Assembly (NCBI GenBank): GCA_028873745.1
Contig: JAPPNT010000138.1
Location: 1 to 9,062 of the forward strand
DNA from: Chloroflexota bacterium
Lineage (GTDB): Bacteria; Chloroflexota; Dehalococcoidia; Lucifugimonadales; UBA1127
Reading direction: 5' to 3'
Length of the DNA: 9,062 nt
Shown here: positions 6,127-9,062 of the stretch, in pieces
How positions within the stretch are numbered: position 1 is the first letter of the stretch
Layout of the letters: each line of letters starts with the position of its first letter
Made by a program: the position numbers and the translations under genes
Notes under the pieces: model-generated
What the model was told of the DNA's origin: nothing
What the model saw: only the letters and a program-made list of their open reading frames with translations
The model's database searches: none

Positions 6127-7377
6127 ATGCTGAGCCAGCACGACAACGAGCTCATCACGAAGACGGGTCCCGGCACGCCGATGGGCGAGTACCTCCGCCG
6201 CTACTGGGTCCCGGCGCTGTTGAGCCGGGAGCTCCCGGAGCCCGACTGCCCGCCCGTTCGTCTGAAGATCATGTGTGAGGAGCTCGTCGCGTTCCGCGAC
6301 ACCAACGGCGACGTCGGCATCGTCGACAACTACTGCCCGCACCGCCGCGCCAGCCTCTTTTTCGGCCGGAACGAGGAGTGCGGGATTCGCTGCGTCTATC
6401 ACGGCTGGAAGTTCGACATCAATGGCGACTGCGTCGATATGCCGTCGGAGCCCGCCGAGTCCAACTTCAAGGACAAGGTCAAGATCAAGGCCTACCCGGC
6501 CGAGGACTGGGGCGGCTTCATCTGGGTCTACATGGGGCCCGCGGAGCTCAAGCCGGAGTTGCCGGAGGTCGGCTACGCGCTGGTGCCGGAACACCACCGG
6601 CTCGTCTCGCGGCGGCTGCAGGAAAACAACTACGTGCAGGGCATCGAGGGCGGCATCGACTCCAGCCACATCTCCTTCCTCCATTTCGGCCTGCCTCCGG
6701 TCCGCCGCGACGATCCCAACAACAAGACCCTCTCCAACCGGGACGGCGCCCCTCACTTCATCGTGAAGACCACGGACTACGGTTTCGTGTATGGCGCCAA
6801 CCGCGAGGCGGGTGACGACAAGTACTACTGGCGGCTGACGCCCTTCATGCTGCCCTTCTTCACCATCATCCCCGGCGGCGATGGCAACCCGGACGAGCGC
6901 ACCTACAGCGGCCACGGCTGGGTGCCCGCCGACGACGAGAACTGCTGGATGTTCACGTACTCGTGGAACGCCAGCCGCCCGCTGCGCGAGGGCGAGGGGC
7001 ACAGCGCCAGTCACCTGGAGCTGGAGCCACGCACCATGCGCTCGGTCGTGAACAAGGACAACGACTACGGCATCGACCGCGAGATGCAGCGCACGCAGAC
7101 CTTCACCGGCATCAAAGACATCTCCGTCCAGGACGCCAGCATCCAGGAGAGCATGGGCCCCATCTGCGACCGCACTAGGGAGCACCTGGGCACTACGGAC
7201 GCGCCCATCATCGCCATGCGCCGGATGTACCTGAAGGCGTGCAGGGACCTGATGGAGGGCGTGGAGCCCGATGTGCCCAGGTCCGGCTCGACCTTCCGCG
7301 TCCGCTCGGTCGCGGAGGTGCTGGACAAGAGCGTCACCTTCGACGAGACCACGGAACGGGTGCCCGTCGCCGTCTAG
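6127..7377 (+). CDS. Rieske non-heme iron oxygenase, alpha subunit, phthalate 4,5-dioxygenase type (copy 2)
   Basis: This 416-residue paralogue of the preceding gene has the same architecture. The Rieske ligands are C70, H72, C89 and H92 (CPHRRASLFFG and CVYHGWKFD). The catalytic motif EGGIDSSHISFLH gives E174, bridging D178, and iron ligands H181 and H186. The likely carboxylate ligand is D336 in SVQDASIQESMG. The first ~100 residues are nearly superimposable on copy 1 (GPGTPMG, RRYW, ELPEPDC, VAFRDTNGD). The middle of the catalytic domain (about 187-300) is clearly different and shorter, which points to a different substrate pocket. RTREHLG is kept at the C-terminal side. It starts with the same MLS sequence as its neighbours and has AAGGAG 7 nt upstream. 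It should need an external reductase. The substrate is unknown. Confidence 0.92.
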   Translation: MLSQHDNELITKTGPGTPMGEYLRRYWVPALLSRELPEPDCPPVRLKIMCEELVAFRDTNGDVGIVDNYCPHRRASLFFGRNEECGIRCVYHGWKFDINGDCVDMPSEPAESNFKDKVKIKAYPAEDWGGFIWVYMGPAELKPELPEVGYALVPEHHRLVSRRLQENNYVQGIEGGIDSSHISFLHFGLPPVRRDDPNNKTLSNRDGAPHFIVKTTDYGFVYGANREAGDDKYYWRLTPFMLPFFTIIPGGDGNPDERTYSGHGWVPADDENCWMFTYSWNASRPLREGEGHSASHLELEPRTMRSVVNKDNDYGIDREMQRTQTFTGIKDISVQDASIQESMGPICDRTREHLGTTDAPIIAMRRMYLKACRDLMEGVEPDVPRSGSTFRVRSVAEVLDKSVTFDETTERVPVAV

Positions 7378-7406
7378 GTGTTGCAGCGGAAAGTCCCAGG
7401 GGGCAA

Positions 7407-7412
7407 GGGAGG
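7407..7412 (+). promoter_or_regulatory. Ribosome binding site of oxygenase copy 3
   Basis: GGGAGG lies 8 nt before the ATG at 7421, in a purine-rich stretch within the 43-nt gap after copy 2. It supports the 7421 start over longer in-frame extensions that would overlap copy 2. Confidence 0.7.
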
Positions 7413-7420
7413 AGAGGACA

Positions 7421-8749
7421 ATGCTGAGCAAGGAAGAGAATGACCTGTTGACCAGGGTTGGCCCCGGCACGCCCATGGGCGACCTCATGCGCCAGTACTG
7501 GATGCCCGCCCTCATGTCTGAGGAGTTGGCCGCGCCCAACTGCCAGCCCGTCCGCCTCAAGCTGCTGGGCGAGGAGCTCATCGCCTTCCGCGACTCCGGC
7601 GGCGAGGTGGGCGTCATCCAGAACTCGTGCCCGCACCGGGGTGCGTCGCTCTTCTACGGCCGCAACGAGGAGGGCGGGCTCCGCTGCGTCTACCACGGCT
7701 GGAAGTTCGACGTGGACGGCACGTGCGTCGACATGCCGTCCGAGCCGCCCGAGAGCCGCTTCATCGACAAGGTGCGCGCGTTGTCGTACCGGACGCAGGA
7801 GCGCGGCGGCTTCGTATGGGTGTACATGGGCGCCCGCGAGACGCCGCCGCCGCTGCCGTCGCTCATCGCGAACATGCAGCCGGAGGGCGCCTACACCATC
7901 AACGCCTACTACACCGAGTGCAACTGGATGCAGTCGCTGGAGGGCGACTACGACACGAGCCACGTCAGCTTCCTCCACGCTGGCGCTCGACAGCCGGACG
8001 ATATTGAAGAGCCGGACGTCACCTTTGAGAAGTACGCCCTCAAGACCCGTTGGGCGCGCCACTTCGTCAAAGACACGGAGTTCGGCTGCACGTCCGGCAA
8101 CAACCGGCCGGCGGAGGACGACAGCACCTACTGGCGCGTGGCGCACTTCCTCTTCCCCTTCTACGCCATGATCCCCGCCAGCTTCCGCGAGAAGTCCTTC
8201 ATCGCCGTCGTCCCCATGGACGACGAGAACTCCATGCGCTGGCACGTGAGCTGCCGCGACCGCAGTGAGCCTCCGCGCCCCGGCTTCGGCGGGCCGGTCG
8301 AGGTCGACGGCTTGCCGACGTCCTTCCACCGCGACTCATCCAAGAACGGCACCGGCTGGTACGACCGCTTCAAGATCGCCGGCAACGCCCGCAACGACTA
8401 CCTCATCGACCGCGAGGCGCAGCGCCGCCGCGAGGGCGGACTCGGCTTCAGCGGCATCCCAGGCCGCGGCCAGGACAACGGCATGACGGAGAGCATGGGC
8501 GTCATCTACAAGCGCGACCAGGAGCACCTGGGCGTGACCGACTCGGGCATCATCCGCATGCGCCGACGGCTGGCCAAGGCCGCCATCGCCCTGCGCGAGG
8601 ACGGCACGCCGCCGCCCGGCCTCGACAGCCCGGAGTTGTACATGGTGCAGTCCATCTCCACCATCCTGCCCAACGGCGTCAACGGCATCGAGGCCACATT
8701 GGATCACCAGTGGGCCAACTTGCGAAACATGCAGATGGCAGAAGGATAG
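7421..8749 (+). CDS. Rieske non-heme iron oxygenase, alpha subunit, phthalate 4,5-dioxygenase type (copy 3)
   Basis: This third paralogue has 442 residues. The Rieske ligands are C70, H72, C89 and H92 (CPHRGASLFYG and CVYHGWKFD). The catalytic motif is NWMQSLEGDYDTSHVSFLH, with E174, bridging D178, and ligands H181 and H186. Next to it, GD-Y replaces the GG-I of copies 1 and 2. The probable third ligand is D352 in GRGQDNGMTESMG. Before it lies a Gly/Arg-rich insertion (RRREGGLGFSGIPGRG, about 335-350) where the other two have TFTGI. The conserved DRTREHLG of copies 1 and 2 is KRDQEHLG here, so that Asp cannot be a shared iron ligand. The C-terminus is longer and ends NLRNMQMAEG. This is the most diverged catalytic domain of the three and probably has a different substrate. 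It is the last gene of the operon; a strong terminator begins 7 nt after the stop. The start at 7421 matches the MLS start of the paralogues. Confidence 0.92.
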   Translation: MLSKEENDLLTRVGPGTPMGDLMRQYWMPALMSEELAAPNCQPVRLKLLGEELIAFRDSGGEVGVIQNSCPHRGASLFYGRNEEGGLRCVYHGWKFDVDGTCVDMPSEPPESRFIDKVRALSYRTQERGGFVWVYMGARETPPPLPSLIANMQPEGAYTINAYYTECNWMQSLEGDYDTSHVSFLHAGARQPDDIEEPDVTFEKYALKTRWARHFVKDTEFGCTSGNNRPAEDDSTYWRVAHFLFPFYAMIPASFREKSFIAVVPMDDENSMRWHVSCRDRSEPPRPGFGGPVEVDGLPTSFHRDSSKNGTGWYDRFKIAGNARNDYLIDREAQRRREGGLGFSGIPGRGQDNGMTESMGVIYKRDQEHLGVTDSGIIRMRRRLAKAAIALREDGTPPPGLDSPELYMVQSISTILPNGVNGIEATLDHQWANLRNMQMAEG

Positions 8750-8756
8750 CTAGAGC

Positions 8757-8797
8757 AGAGGCGCGCTCCACGTTTATGGAGCGCGCCTCTTTGCTTT
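8757..8797 (+). terminator. Strong rho-independent terminator of the oxygenase operon
   Basis: A perfect 14-bp inverted repeat AGAGGCGCGCTCCA (8757-8770) / TGGAGCGCGCCTCT (8777-8790) encloses the 6-nt loop CGTTTA. A T-rich tail TTGCTTT (8791-8797) follows. It begins 7 nt after the copy 3 stop codon. The opposite strand has no T-tract, so it looks one-directional. Confidence 0.88.
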
Positions 8798-8838
8798 GCG
8801 ACTGCCTGGCGCCCGGACCGCACCCAATTCTCGAATAC

Positions 8839-8842
8839 GGAG
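8839..8842 (+). promoter_or_regulatory. Ribosome binding site of the small downstream gene
   Basis: GGAG lies 7 nt before the ATG at 8850. It decides this start over the in-frame ATG at 8796, which sits in the terminator tail. I see no convincing promoter in the 50 nt between the terminator and this site. Confidence 0.5.
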
Positions 8843-8849
8843 ACCGCAC

Positions 8850-9035
8850 ATGGCGGAAGAGACCAGGATCGAGGTCATCGCAGGGCCCAACGGCGATGCG
8901 GAGATCTACGAGTTGTACGAGGACTACCAGCCCCTCTTCTACAATATCTACTTCAAGGGGCAGGTGTCCGAGACCTTCAAGACCCTCGGCGAGGCATACC
9001 TGGAAGCGGGACGTCTTGCGGGGGTGAGGACGTAG
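8850..9035 (+). CDS. Small acidic protein of unknown function (61 aa)
   Basis: The 61 residues start MAEETRIEVI and contain a tyrosine- and acid-rich centre (EIYELYEDYQPLFYNIYFKG) and a helical-looking end (TFKTLGEAYLEAGRLAGVRT). There is no signal peptide, membrane segment, cysteine motif or known domain that I can recognise. The mix of short strand-like and helix-like segments suggests a compact folded cytoplasmic protein. A ribosome site GGAG at correct spacing and sensible codon use favour a real gene. It follows the operon terminator by about 50 nt, so it is probably a separate transcript or fed by readthrough. A functional link with the oxygenases is possible but not shown. Confidence 0.6.
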   Translation: MAEETRIEVIAGPNGDAEIYELYEDYQPLFYNIYFKGQVSETFKTLGEAYLEAGRLAGVRT

Positions 9036-9062
9036 GCCATATTTGGCTCTGGCCCCTATACC
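9036..9062. other. Right edge, no feature seen
   Basis: The 27 bases after the small gene contain only a weak GCCA/TGGC inverted repeat (9036-9047) without a T-tract. It is too short to judge. Confidence 0.3.

Noticed and set aside
7271..7420. N-terminal extension of oxygenase copy 3 by 50 residues overlapping copy 2
   Set aside because: The extension is Arg/Ser-rich shadow sequence of copy 2. The paralogues and GGGAGG support the start at 7421.
5170..7617. 815-codon open frame on the minus strand across the three oxygenase genes
   Set aside because: It is antisense to three genes with complete catalytic motifs. High-GC third positions suppress stops on the opposite strand, and the translation is low-complexity Val/Ala/His/Asp-rich with no motif.
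7334..8329. 331-codon minus-strand open frame opposite oxygenase copies 2 and 3
   Set aside because: The same GC-bias shadow effect applies; no recognisable motif and no ribosome site context.
1..9062. CRISPR array, transposase, phage or defence system
   Set aside because: I saw no regularly spaced repeats beyond the two-copy unit at the left edge, and no protein with transposase, integrase or known defence motifs. SbcC is a housekeeping repair protein here.

Overview
The window is GC-rich bacterial chromosome with standard housekeeping genes and a set of catabolic-type oxygenases. The Ffh protein (opening MFDALGEKLTAVFQRLG), the compact SbcC, and three tandem Rieske oxygenases together suggest a Chloroflexota-type bacterium, possibly Dehalococcoidia/SAR202, where families of ring-hydroxylating oxygenases are known to be expanded. 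This placement is an inference from protein style and gene content; the window has no phylogenetic marker such as 16S rRNA.

Left part (1-2977, minus strand): sbcC, a Rad50-like ATPase of DNA double-strand-end repair, is followed with a 4-nt ATGA overlap by a small P-loop kinase of the FlaR/adenylate-kinase-like type that runs off the left edge. The last ~48 bases at that edge carry a 23-bp tandem repeat that coincides with loss of recognisable kinase sequence, so the kinase may be interrupted there. No sbcD partner is present.

Middle part (2978-4623): a short divergent intergenic region drives sbcC leftward and ffh (the signal recognition particle GTPase) rightward. ffh is followed by tRNA-Pro(GGG), which has its own good sigma70-type promoter and a rho-independent terminator.

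Right part (4624-8800): a ~190-bp leader with candidate promoters and a strong hairpin precedes three tandem paralogous genes, each encoding a complete Rieske non-heme iron oxygenase alpha subunit of the phthalate 4,5-dioxygenase type. The three genes are spaced 24 and 43 nt apart and end at a strong 14-bp perfect terminator hairpin, so they look like one operon. Their N-terminal Rieske halves are very similar, whereas the catalytic halves have diverged. This suggests duplication followed by substrate diversification. No reductase or ferredoxin gene is nearby, so electrons must come from proteins encoded elsewhere.

Right edge (8800-9062): a small acidic 61-residue protein of unknown function with its own ribosome binding site.

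I found no CRISPR array, rRNA, transposase gene, phage gene or recognisable defence system. The parts most worth following up are the oxygenase triplet with its leader hairpin and the repeat at the left edge.
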